From contig RFJV01000352.1 in the NCBI GenBank assembly GCA_003694775.1, positions 1 to 6,410 on the forward strand: DNA of 6,410 nucleotides, written 5' to 3'. The position numbers and the translations under genes were made by a program. This stretch comes from Chloroflexota bacterium. Its GTDB lineage: Bacteria > Chloroflexota > Anaerolineae > 4572-78 > J111. Below the pieces are notes generated by a model. It worked only from the letters and a program-made list of their open reading frames with translations. It did not search any database and had not been told where the DNA came from. This document shows, piece after piece, positions 1 through 6,321 of the stretch; the stretch's first letter is position 1, and every line of letters starts with the position of its first letter.

Positions 1-50
1 CAAACTCATAAACTCATAAACTCTCAAACTCATAAACTCCCAAACTCTCA
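1..50. repeat. 8-bp tandem repeat abutting the operon's 3' end
   Basis: Six units with exact 8-bp periodicity run from the window edge to within 2 nt of the last gene's stop codon. The plus-strand units are variants of CATAAACT: three exact copies at 7-14, 15-22 and 31-38, with CTCAAACT at 23-30 and CCCAAACT at 39-46. The left end is cut by the window, so the full array length is unknown. It occupies the place where a terminator would be expected, but no hairpin plus U-tract is visible. Short 7-8 bp intergenic arrays of this kind are common in filamentous Chloroflexota and cyanobacteria; that comparison is general knowledge and was not searched. Confidence 0.85.
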
Positions 51-51
51 T

Positions 52-972
52 TTATCGCCCGCCGAAGCCGGTCATGGTGATGCCCTGGACAAAGTAGCGC
101 TGGGCAAAGATAAACAGCACCACCACGGGCAGGGTCATCAGGGTGCCGGCGGCAAAGACCAGCTCCCAACTGGCCCGGAAGGACTCGTCGGCGTTGAGGC
201 CGGCAATCCCCAGAGCCAGGGTCCAGTTGTCCAGACTGCTGATGTAGATAAGGGGGTTCATAAAATCGGTGTAGTGCTGGAGCATGGCAAAGACGATGAC
301 CGTGGCAATAACCGGCTTGGACAGCGGTATCAGGATTTGTATCAGGATGCGCAGTCGGCTGGCGCCGTCAATCAGGGCGGCCTCTTCCAGCTCCATGGGG
401 ATGCCGCGGAAGAACTGGCGCATCAGGAAGATGTAGAGCGGCGTCCAGGGCGTTGTACCGAACCAGAAGGGGACGGTCAGCGGCAGGAGGGTGTCAATCC
501 AGCCCAGGGTGCGGAACAGGATGAAGCGGGGCACCAGGGTGATGACCTCCGGAAGCATCAGGGTGGCAATCAGGATTCCGAAGAAGAAATCCCGCCCCGG
601 CCAGCGCAGACGGGCAAAGCTGTAGCCGGTCAAAATGGAAGAGAAGAGCGTCCCCACTACGGCAAACAGAACCACCAGAAAGCTGTTCCAGGCAAAGCGA
701 CCAAAAGGTAAAATCTCAAAGACCCGGACAAAGTTATGCCACTGCGGCTTTTCCGGAATCCAGACAATAGGATGGGCAAACACCTCGGTGGAGGCTTTGA
801 GCGATGAAGAGACCATCCACAGGGCCGGGACCAGGAAGGAGATGAGCAGGGCGGTCAGGAACAACTGCAGGATGATGAGCCAGATGCGTTCCATCATTTT
901 ACGCCGCGACCGGGTTTCGGCCATAGTAACGGCTTGCTGTAGGGCCGCTTGTTGGGTGTTGATACCGGTCAT
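52..972 (-). CDS. CUT1 sugar ABC transporter permease, MalG/UgpE-like
   Basis: This is an inner-membrane permease of 306 aa, the usual size for the MalG/UgpE/LacG family, and the second transmembrane subunit of the importer. About six hydrophobic segments can be seen, near residues 31-53, 96-118, 129-149, 160-186, 218-238 and 268-290. The cytoplasmic EAA loop that docks the ATPase lies at about 196-220 (EEAALIDGAS, then a conserved Pro at 216). The C-terminus, QGITMTGFGGR, matches the GIT-type tail of MalG-like proteins. A polar stretch of about 28 residues precedes the first membrane segment. The ATG at 972 is preferred because a perfect AGGAGG lies 6 nt upstream, while the internal Met17 has none. 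The gene follows its partner permease after a 10-nt gap with the SD overlapping that gene's stop, which implies translational coupling. Sugar specificity cannot be inferred from permeases. Confidence 0.95.
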   Translation of the reverse strand: MTGINTQQAALQQAVTMAETRSRRKMMERIWLIILQLFLTALLISFLVPALWMVSSSLKASTEVFAHPIVWIPEKPQWHNFVRVFEILPFGRFAWNSFLVVLFAVVGTLFSSILTGYSFARLRWPGRDFFFGILIATLMLPEVITLVPRFILFRTLGWIDTLLPLTVPFWFGTTPWTPLYIFLMRQFFRGIPMELEEAALIDGASRLRILIQILIPLSKPVIATVIVFAMLQHYTDFMNPLIYISSLDNWTLALGIAGLNADESFRASWELVFAAGTLMTLPVVVLFIFAQRYFVQGITMTGFGGR

Positions 973-978
973 TTGCCG

Positions 979-984
979 CCTCCT
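979..984 (-). promoter_or_regulatory. Ribosome binding site overlapping the upstream stop codon
   Basis: AGGAGG on the minus strand sits 6 nt before the ATG at 972 and overlaps the TAG stop (985-983) of the preceding permease. A ribosome ending the first permease is therefore placed directly on the second start, a layout that favours equal synthesis of the two subunits. Confidence 0.85.
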
Positions 985-1900
985 AATCCTCGTAGTAGAC
1001 CCATTTTCGGGACATGTAGAACTGGACAGCCGTAAACAGCATCACGATGATGAAGAATTCCCACGACAGGGCCGCGGCGTACCCCATATTGAAGAACTTG
1101 AAGCCCTCGTTGTAGATGTTGAGCACGGCAAAGAGGGTGGCATTTTCCGGGCCGCCGTCGGTCATAATTTTGGCCGGGATGAAGGTCTGGAAGCTGTTGA
1201 TGATGCCCATCACGGCATTGAAGAAAATCAGCGGCGACATCAGCGGGATGGTAATATGCCGCAGTCTCTGCCAGGCGCCGGCGCCGTCCAGGCTGGCCGC
1301 CTCAATGAGCGTCGGCGGAATGTTGCCCAGACCGGCAATGAAGATGACCATCATCCGGCCAATCATCCACAGCGACATAAAGATAAAGGCCGGTTTCGCC
1401 AGCTTGGGGTCGAACAGCCAGGGTTGCGGCGGAATGCCGAACCAGCTCAATACATCGTTCAGTATGCCAAATTCCGGGTGCAGAACTCTCTGCCATACCA
1501 CCGACCAGGCCACCAGGGGGATAATGATGGGCAGGTAAAAGCCGGCCCGGTACACGTCCCGGAATTTAATTTTCTGCGTCAGGGCCAGGGCCAGGGCAAA
1601 GGCGATGATGATTTGCAGGGGAACGGCAAAAACGGTGTAGTAGGCACTGTTGTACAGACTCAGGTTGGCCCGGTCCGAGGTCAGCATTTTGATATAGTTT
1701 GCCAGCCCCACGAACTGGGGTGTTCCCAGCAGGTTCCAGCGGTAGAAGCTGAGCCAGATGGCATAGACCATAGGATAAGCAATAAATACCAGGAACCCGA
1801 TGATAAACGGTGAAGCAAACAGGTAGCCTTCCAGCCACTCCTGCCAGACCAGCCGGCTGGGCCACTTGAATTTTCGGCGAGGCAAATCGGTTAAGGCCAT
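983..1900 (-). CDS. CUT1 sugar ABC transporter permease, MalF/UgpA-like
   Basis: This is the first inner-membrane permease subunit of the importer (305 aa from the chosen start; family usually 290-320). It has a short basic N-terminus (LPRRKFKWPSR), then about six hydrophobic segments near residues 26-50, 87-109, 121-141, 170-192, 222-240 and 275-295. The EAA loop is at about 200-223 (EAASLDGAGAW, conserved Pro near 219). The motif MTDGGPENAT near 246-255 is typical of MalF/UgpA/LacF-type CUT1 permeases. Two tandem ATGs exist: the one at 1903 is only 2 nt from AGGAGG, while the one at 1900 has 5-nt spacing and is preferred. The gene is separated from the binding-protein gene by a 73-bp hairpin-bearing gap and precedes the second permease by 10 nt. 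No ATPase gene is in the window, so the energising subunit must be encoded elsewhere. Confidence 0.94.
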   Translation of the reverse strand: MALTDLPRRKFKWPSRLVWQEWLEGYLFASPFIIGFLVFIAYPMVYAIWLSFYRWNLLGTPQFVGLANYIKMLTSDRANLSLYNSAYYTVFAVPLQIIIAFALALALTQKIKFRDVYRAGFYLPIIIPLVAWSVVWQRVLHPEFGILNDVLSWFGIPPQPWLFDPKLAKPAFIFMSLWMIGRMMVIFIAGLGNIPPTLIEAASLDGAGAWQRLRHITIPLMSPLIFFNAVMGIINSFQTFIPAKIMTDGGPENATLFAVLNIYNEGFKFFNMGYAAALSWEFFIIVMLFTAVQFYMSRKWVYYED

Positions 1901-1905
1901 CATTA

Positions 1906-1911
1906 CCTCCT
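1906..1911 (-). promoter_or_regulatory. Ribosome binding site that decides the permease start
   Basis: AGGAGG on the minus strand is followed by TAATGATG. Spacing is 2 nt to the first ATG (1903) and 5 nt to the second (1900). The second is the better start, removing one N-terminal Met from the longest reading frame. Confidence 0.75.
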
Positions 1912-1927
1912 GGGGTATCTGCAGTCC

Positions 1928-1958
1928 GCGGGGCGGCAGGTGCGGCCCGCCGCCCCGC
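1928..1958 (-). other. Strong GC hairpin between binding-protein and permease genes
   Basis: A perfect 10-bp inverted repeat (GCGGGGCGGC / GCCGCCCCGC at 1928-1937 and 1949-1958) encloses an 11-nt loop in the 73-bp gap downstream of the solute-binding protein gene. On the transcribed strand it is followed by GGACTGC with no U-tract, so it is not a canonical intrinsic terminator. A weaker bulged stem (1966-1973 with 1981-1990) spans the stop codon just upstream. By analogy with the malE-malF junction, it may block 3' exonuclease decay and keep the binding-protein message more abundant than the permease message. That role is inference; the repeat itself is seen directly. Confidence 0.75.
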
Positions 1959-1973
1959 CTTCAGAGGGCCGGC

Positions 1974-3398
1974 TTAGCCTGCCGAGGCCCAGTAGTCATC
2001 CAGCAGTTTCTGCAGTTCTTCGTCCACTTTGGGCAGAACTTCGGCCGCGGTGGCACTGCCGCCCAGCATCGGGTCGTAGCCTACCGGCTTGACCACTTCG
2101 CTCCACATCTTACTGCGCGGAATACCGCCAATCACGTCCACCTCGGAGCGCTTGAAGGCTTCGATGAAGGCCTTGCCGTTCTCCACGCCAAACCGTTCCT
2201 TGATGGTGGGAATCCAGAAGCTCTCAATCAGGTCGAAGCTGTTGGGAATACGGCCGGTGGTTTCGGAGTAAATCTTGTCCCCTTCTTCGCTGGCCATGAA
2301 GTGGGCAAAGTCCCAGGCCTCATCCACCTTGTCGCTCTTGGGCAGGGCAATACCCTCGGCCCAGCCGCGGTGCGGGCGGTCCGGGTCGGTCACCTTGGGC
2401 ATCAGCACCACGTCGAACTCAATCTGCTTGCCCTGTTCGCGCAGTTCCGGGCTGTTGAGCCGGCCAAAGAACCACGGGCCTTCGTACTTCATAGCCGCGT
2501 TGCCGGTTTCGATGGTGTTGGCGCCGCCTTCCAGGTCGGCGGGGGTGGGGGAAATCTTGAGTTTGTGGTACACGTCGTAGGCCACCAACTGCAGGATTTC
2601 GACAATCTCCGACTGGTTGAACTGGGCTTTCTTCGGGTCGACCAGCTCATCGAATTCCTGTTTGCCGGTACTGCGAATCCACTGGATGTCGCGGAACCAG
2701 CTTCCGTTGGCCTGGTAGCCGAACATCTTGTTGTCGCCGCTGGTGTTGGTCAGCTTCTGGGCGATGTCCAGGAACTCTTCCAGGGTCATATCGTCGGTGG
2801 GGTAGGGGATACCGGCTTCGTCGAAGGGCTTCTTGGCGTAGAAGAGCACCATCGTACCCAACTGGAGCGGAATCAGGTAGCGTTTGCCGTTGCGTCGGGT
2901 GCTCACCTCGATGCTGGAAACGCCTTCGGGATAGGGGGCGGTGAAGTTGTCGCGCTTGATGTAGTCGTCGATGGGGGCCAGTACGCCGTTATCGGCGTAG
3001 ATTTGCCATTCCCAGCCCTGGAAGGAGGAAATGTTGGGCGGGGTGCCGCCGGCAATGGCCGTTTGCAGTTTGGGATAGAAGTTGGCATTCGGGTCGGCCA
3101 CGCTGGTGACCTTGATGGTTACGTTGGGGTTGCGCTCCATGTAGAGCTTGGACAGCTTGTCCCAGGCTTCAATGTCTGCCGGGTCGCCCCAGGCCAGGAA
3201 TTCCAGCTCTACCGGAGCCTTGGCCGGCGCGGCCTGCTCGCCGCTGGAAGCGGCTTCTTCTTTCTTGGCCGGGGCTTCCGGCGCGGCGGTTGGCTGTGCC
3301 CCGCAGGCGGAGAGGAACGCCAGCGCCAGCGCGCCCTGACCGCTCAAAATAAGGAACTGACGACGGGTTAAGTTGGACGGCAACTTCTTGTCAACCAC
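1974..3398 (-). CDS. Family 1 (CUT1) extracellular sugar-binding lipoprotein
   Basis: This is the ligand-capture subunit of the ABC importer, a MalE/UgpB-type protein of 474 aa anchored outside the membrane. Residues 10-16 (LTRRQFL) form a twin-arginine motif. A hydrophobic stretch follows, then lipobox LSAC with the lipidated Cys at 32, and an Ala/Pro/Glu/Lys-rich linker at about 33-62. The binding core starts at VELEFLAWG. Family marks include TPPNISSFQGW (about 119-129), EGPWFFGRL (about 306-314) and ASEEGDKIYSETTGRIP (about 369-385), the usual C-terminal helix and hinge pattern. An in-frame upstream GTG (3443) gives a 489-residue version, but GTG 3398 has AGAGGAGGT 6 nt upstream and yields a normal Tat-lipoprotein leader, so it is preferred. 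Hairpins flank the gene on both sides, and the permeases follow. Ligand unknown; the fold fits oligosaccharides, glycosides or polyol phosphates. Confidence 0.95.
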   Translation of the reverse strand: MVDKKLPSNLTRRQFLILSGQGALALAFLSACGAQPTAAPEAPAKKEEAASSGEQAAPAKAPVELEFLAWGDPADIEAWDKLSKLYMERNPNVTIKVTSVADPNANFYPKLQTAIAGGTPPNISSFQGWEWQIYADNGVLAPIDDYIKRDNFTAPYPEGVSSIEVSTRRNGKRYLIPLQLGTMVLFYAKKPFDEAGIPYPTDDMTLEEFLDIAQKLTNTSGDNKMFGYQANGSWFRDIQWIRSTGKQEFDELVDPKKAQFNQSEIVEILQLVAYDVYHKLKISPTPADLEGGANTIETGNAAMKYEGPWFFGRLNSPELREQGKQIEFDVVLMPKVTDPDRPHRGWAEGIALPKSDKVDEAWDFAHFMASEEGDKIYSETTGRIPNSFDLIESFWIPTIKERFGVENGKAFIEAFKRSEVDVIGGIPRSKMWSEVVKPVGYDPMLGGSATAAEVLPKVDEELQKLLDDYWASAG

Positions 3399-3404
3399 TT
3401 TTCT

Positions 3405-3413
3405 ACCTCCTCT
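3405..3413 (-). promoter_or_regulatory. Strong ribosome binding site for the binding protein
   Basis: AGAGGAGGT on the minus strand, 6 nt before GTG 3398, is the longest anti-16S match in the window. It fixes the start of the binding-protein gene and rules out the upstream GTG at 3443, which would place this site inside the coding region. High translation fits the stoichiometric excess usual for binding proteins. Confidence 0.88.
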
Positions 3414-3447
3414 TTGAGTCTGCAACATACGTTTACAATACACTGTT

Positions 3448-3480
3448 CCGGCTTATGCCGGGGTGGGCCATCGGCGGCCC
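3448..3480 (-). other. Tandem GC hairpins upstream of the binding-protein gene
   Basis: Two short perfect stems lie in the 141-bp gap between the isomerase and binding-protein genes. One is CCGGC-TTAT-GCCGG (3448-3461; 5-bp stem, 4-nt loop). The other is GGGCC-ATCGGC-GGCCC (3465-3480; 5-bp stem, 6-nt loop). On the transcribed strand they are followed by AACAGTGTATTG with no U-tract, so they are not ordinary intrinsic terminators. They could be a processing or 5'-stabilising element for the binding-protein message, or part of a regulator site. Function is inference. Confidence 0.6.
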
Positions 3481-3539
3481 GGTTCATTAAATGGTGCGTT
3501 TTGTGGCTCTCGCTAACCTTCCTCCTTTCATTTATAGAT

Positions 3540-4886
3540 TTACAGGCGCAGAACAGGGAGCCGGAGCATCTCTGCCAGCGCCAGCAAGGCCGGAACGTAG
3601 TCGCCGTAGGTGATGGAAATGTGGTGTTCCAGGCCTTCCTGCATCACCGTGTTGAGCACCTCCGCCGCGGGGCGGTCGAACCGCAAGACGCCGGATGTGC
3701 CGGAGAAGCTGGGCGGCGCCTGGACAATCTCCCCACCGCCGACCACCAACCGGTAGGTTCCGGTGGCTTCGCTCAGCCGGGCCACCGTGACCCGTCCCGG
3801 TTTGAGGGGAAATTCCATCAGCAGGGGGAGCTTGCGGTTGGAGTGGATGGTGGCTCTGGGCGACACGCCGGGGTCGGCCATTGAGAGGGGGGCCAGGCCG
3901 CAGTGCCACAGCACCACCGCATCCAGCGCCTCGTCCACGCTAACCAGGTCGGCCCCAAAGGCCGGCTCGCCGCTCATCGACTGCAGAATGAGCTGGGTGA
4001 TGGTTCCGTTGACATCAGCCTCGCAACTGCAGGGAATCTGCTCATCGCTCATCATCGACATCGCCCCGCAGGCCGCACAGCCCAGGTCGGTAAAGAATTC
4101 CGGCCAACAGCGGACGGCAAATCCGTCTATTCGGTGCTCCTGGGCCGTTTGCTTCAGGGTCAGGTAGGTTGCCAGGGAGCCGCGGGTGGCCGCCGGCTCC
4201 ATTTCCGGCAGGTTTTCCAGCCGCTGGCCCAGTCTTTGGGCGACCTGCTCCACCGCGGCCCCGTTCGTTTGCCGGACCTGCCGGAAGAACGCCGGCAGGT
4301 CGAACTGGACTACTTCCACGCCCAACTGCTGTTTCAGGGCCGGTCCGTTAAAGGAGCAGGTATCAAAGCCGGCAGGATGTTCGCCCAGCCGGCCCAGCCG
4401 CGCCCCCTTCAGCCGGCGGCGGGTGTGTCCGGCCAGGGCCAGGGGGTGAATCCGGTCGACCACTTCCGCAGAATCGGGGGCGGCGTACAGGTGGTGGTAG
4501 TGGTAGCCGGCGCGGGTCAGACCGTGGCCGGCCAGATTGATGCCGCACAGGGAGTTCAGGCGGAGCCGCCCGCCGGTGCGGGCCTCCGGAACGGCCCACA
4601 GCAGGAGCGGCGCGTCGACCTGCCGGGCCAGGGTCAGGGCCATTGAACTGTCGGCAAAGGTGGCCTGGAACAGCACCAGCAGGTCGACCGGCTGGGCGGA
4701 CAGAATCTGCAGGGCGGCTTCGGCCTCTTCGGGCCGGGTGACCAGCCCGTCGGGGCCTACCAGGGACAGGCCGGCCGCGGTGAGGGTTTCTCTGGCCTGC
4801 CGGGTTACTTCTTCGGCCAGGGGGATGTCGAAGGTAGGCCGGGCAATGGCAATAAAACCGAGAGTCAGGTCAGACGATGGGTTCAC
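3540..4886 (-). CDS. L-fucose/L-arabinose isomerase-like sugar isomerase
   Basis: This 448-aa cytoplasmic protein belongs to the FucI/AraA isomerase superfamily (COG2407-type). Members interconvert aldoses and ketoses with a divalent metal, usually Mn2+. The N-terminal half is a Rossmann-like region (opening LTLGFIAIARPTFD; VDLLVLFQATFAD near 67-79). The C-terminal half holds the active-site signature: DGFAVRCWPEF (254-264), then CSCEADVNG (286-294) with Glu289, Asp313 24 residues later, His328 (WHCG), and His421/422. The Glu-to-Asp spacing of 24 equals that of the metal ligands Glu337/Asp361 in E. coli FucI, which supports Glu289 and Asp313 as metal ligands. Five cysteines (260, 270, 273, 286, 288) crowd this region. 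The start is GTG 4886 with AGAGGTG 5 nt upstream; it overlaps the regulator stop as GTGA. L-fucose, L-arabinose, sulfoquinovose or another deoxy- or sulfo-sugar are all possible substrates. Class is confident, substrate is not. Confidence 0.85.
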   Translation of the reverse strand: MNPSSDLTLGFIAIARPTFDIPLAEEVTRQARETLTAAGLSLVGPDGLVTRPEEAEAALQILSAQPVDLLVLFQATFADSSMALTLARQVDAPLLLWAVPEARTGGRLRLNSLCGINLAGHGLTRAGYHYHHLYAAPDSAEVVDRIHPLALAGHTRRRLKGARLGRLGEHPAGFDTCSFNGPALKQQLGVEVVQFDLPAFFRQVRQTNGAAVEQVAQRLGQRLENLPEMEPAATRGSLATYLTLKQTAQEHRIDGFAVRCWPEFFTDLGCAACGAMSMMSDEQIPCSCEADVNGTITQLILQSMSGEPAFGADLVSVDEALDAVVLWHCGLAPLSMADPGVSPRATIHSNRKLPLLMEFPLKPGRVTVARLSEATGTYRLVVGGGEIVQAPPSFSGTSGVLRFDRPAAEVLNTVMQEGLEHHISITYGDYVPALLALAEMLRLPVLRL

Positions 4887-6160
4887 GGTGTCACCTCTGG
4901 AACAAAATAGGCCTGGGGAAGCAGGTCTTGCTGGTAGAAAAAGGCCGACAGGGCCAGGGCGGCACTGCCGGTAACGCCGGCCCGGCGGCCAAAGCTGGTC
5001 GGCTGGATGCGCACCCGGCGGCCCAGGTCGGAAAAGGCGGTCTGGTGGACGGTTTCTTCCACGGTGGGCAGGAGCAGGTCTGCGCCCTGGGCAAAAATGC
5101 CGCCCATCAAAATCAGCTCCGGGTTCAGAATGTTGACCAGATTAGCCAGGGCAATGCCCATATACCGGCTCTGCTCCTGGAGCATCTGGCGGGTCAGGGG
5201 GTCACCCTCGCGGGCGGCCTCGAATACCTGGTCGATGGGGGATGTGCCGTTTTGGGACAGCTTCTGGGCCAGCAGGCTGTGCGGGTTTTTGGCGGCCAGT
5301 TCGGCGGCAATACGCAGGATGGCCGGTTCCGAAACCAGTGTTTCCAGACAGCCCGTATTGCCGCACCGGCAGGGCAGGCCGTTATCGGCCATCAGGGTTA
5401 TATGGCCGATTTCACCGGCGCCGGCCCCCGGTCCGCGGTACAGCCGGCCATCAATGACCAGACCGGCGCCCACGCCAATCCGGGCATATACAAAGGCCGA
5501 CACCCGCGTGCCGCGGGCCGCTCCGAACATCGCCTCGCCCAGGGCCATGGCCCGGACGTTGTTGTCCACACAGACCGGCAGGTCGAGCTGTCCGGTCAGG
5601 TACTCGCCGATGTGCACCTCGCGCCAGCCCAGATTGGGGGCCAGCAGATTGACTCCGGTATCGGGGTTGACCAGCCCCGACGCGCCCACACCAACGCCCA
5701 CAATATGCTCCCGCCGGACGCCGCTGTCGGCGATGGCGGTTTCGGTCAGGTGGGCCATACGGACCAGCACCTCTTCTGCCGGCATATCCAGGGTGTGGTC
5801 AAAGCGGTGATGGGCCAGGATGCGGGCGCGCAGGTCGGTAACGGCGGCCTGCACACTGCCCACACCGATGTGGATGCCCACGGCAAAACGGGCCTGGGGC
5901 ACCAGACTGAGGGCCGTCCGCGGGCGGCCTGCTCCGCGGCGAGCCGGGCGGTCTTCCGTACCTTCTTCGGATACAATGCCCTGCTGGAGCAGTTCGGCTA
6001 TCTGGTTGCTGATGGTGGTAGTCGACAGACCGGTCAGTTCGGCCAGATGGGCGCGGGAAATCTGCTCGTGGTGGAGGAGCATCAGCAGGATAGCCCGCAG
6101 GTTGTGGGATTTTACGGTACTGCTGTTGCTTCCCGGTAAAGAAAAACTGCGCTGGTGCAT
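4883..6160 (-). CDS. ROK-family transcriptional regulator (NagC/XylR/Mlc type)
   Basis: A sugar-responsive DNA-binding regulator of 425 aa. An N-terminal winged helix-turn-helix is at about 15-66 (ISRAHLAELTGLSTTTISNQ), then a basic segment (RRGAGRPR) leads into the ROK sugar-kinase-like domain. Sugar-site marks include LVNPDTG and PNLGW near 163-179 and GAGAGEIGH ending at His253. The zinc motif CRCGNTGC supplies Cys264, Cys266 and Cys271, which with His253 form the usual ROK zinc site. In CVDNNVRAMALGE (about 197-209) the position of the kinase catalytic Asp aligns with Asn, and the DxGGT phosphate loop is replaced by IHIGVGS. It should therefore bind sugar without phosphorylating it. Start: ATG 6160 with GAGGG 7 nt upstream is preferred to GTG 6163. 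As first gene, translationally coupled to the isomerase, it probably autoregulates the operon, most likely as a repressor relieved by the sugar or its product. Confidence 0.94.
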   Translation of the reverse strand: MHQRSFSLPGSNSSTVKSHNLRAILLMLLHHEQISRAHLAELTGLSTTTISNQIAELLQQGIVSEEGTEDRPARRGAGRPRTALSLVPQARFAVGIHIGVGSVQAAVTDLRARILAHHRFDHTLDMPAEEVLVRMAHLTETAIADSGVRREHIVGVGVGASGLVNPDTGVNLLAPNLGWREVHIGEYLTGQLDLPVCVDNNVRAMALGEAMFGAARGTRVSAFVYARIGVGAGLVIDGRLYRGPGAGAGEIGHITLMADNGLPCRCGNTGCLETLVSEPAILRIAAELAAKNPHSLLAQKLSQNGTSPIDQVFEAAREGDPLTRQMLQEQSRYMGIALANLVNILNPELILMGGIFAQGADLLLPTVEETVHQTAFSDLGRRVRIQPTSFGRRAGVTGSAALALSAFFYQQDLLPQAYFVPEVTP

Positions 6161-6223
6161 CACACAACCCTCATCAGTGGTGGTCAGCGGAGCAGGAGGT
6201 GAATCGGGTGGGGAGGACGATAG

Positions 6224-6270
6224 ATTAATTTATCAAGTTGAAGAAATAATTTGACAATTAATAAATCAAG
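6224..6270. repeat. Pair of 14-bp AT-rich direct repeats, candidate operators
   Basis: ATTAATTTATCAAG (6224-6237) and ATTAATAAATCAAG (6257-6270) match at 12 of 14 positions and start 33 bp apart, close to three helical turns. Between them lies the small palindrome TCAAGTTGA (6233-6241). They fall just downstream of the predicted start of transcription, where a bound repressor would block elongation. A ROK regulator is encoded next door and is the obvious candidate ligand, but no characterised operator was matched. Confidence 0.5.
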
Positions 6271-6293
6271 TGGAAAAATTAAATACATCGACT

Positions 6294-6321
6294 ATTATAA
6301 TCCCTTTTCGTTGGCTGTCAA
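6294..6321 (-). promoter_or_regulatory. Sigma-70-type promoter of the operon
   Basis: On the minus strand TTGACA (6321-6316) and TATAAT (6299-6294) match the consensus at all 12 positions with a 16-bp spacer. Transcription would begin near 6287, about 125 nt before the regulator start codon. No comparably good promoter was seen elsewhere on the minus strand, so one transcript may cover all five genes. The -35 hexamer lies inside one arm of the inverted repeat 6314-6350, which would let a bound regulator hinder polymerase. Confidence 0.8.

Noticed and set aside
1..51. Minus-strand frame starting 1 nt after the last stop (TAA-ATG), stop-free to the window edge
   Set aside because: It consists only of the octamer array, which gives an 8-residue periodic peptide as an arithmetic consequence of 3 x 8 nt. 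It has no SD and runs out of the window.
635..1813. Plus-strand open frame (392 codons) across both permease genes
   Set aside because: It is antisense to two intact permeases and spans their junction; composition is rich in Gly, Arg, His and Gln without membrane or domain features.
1928..1958. Reading the strong hairpin as an intrinsic terminator
   Set aside because: No U-tract follows on the transcribed strand, and the two permease genes needed for the same transporter lie downstream.
1866..3371. Long plus-strand open frame (501 codons) opposite the binding-protein gene
   Set aside because: It is antisense to a clear family member, has low-complexity Gly/Val/Leu/His-rich composition and no recognisable domain. 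Such frames are expected in GC-rich coding DNA.
3431..3446. Possible LacI-family operator around TGTAAACG in the gap before the binding-protein gene
   Set aside because: Only one half resembles the TGTAAACG half-site; the opposite half is poorly matched and no LacI-type regulator is encoded here.
3487..3531. 14-codon minus-strand frame (MKGGRLARATKRTI) in the gap after the isomerase
   Set aside because: No SD precedes its ATG, and the SD-like stretch lies inside it. It is too short to judge and has no sequence support.
4877..6139. Long plus-strand open frame (420 codons) opposite the ROK gene
   Set aside because: It is a mirror frame of a gene with intact HTH, zinc motif and ROK signatures, with no domain or SD support of its own.
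6251..6256. Additional plus-strand TTGACA as a possible -35
   Set aside because: No acceptable -10 hexamer is found at 16-18 bp; it falls within the AT-rich repeat region.
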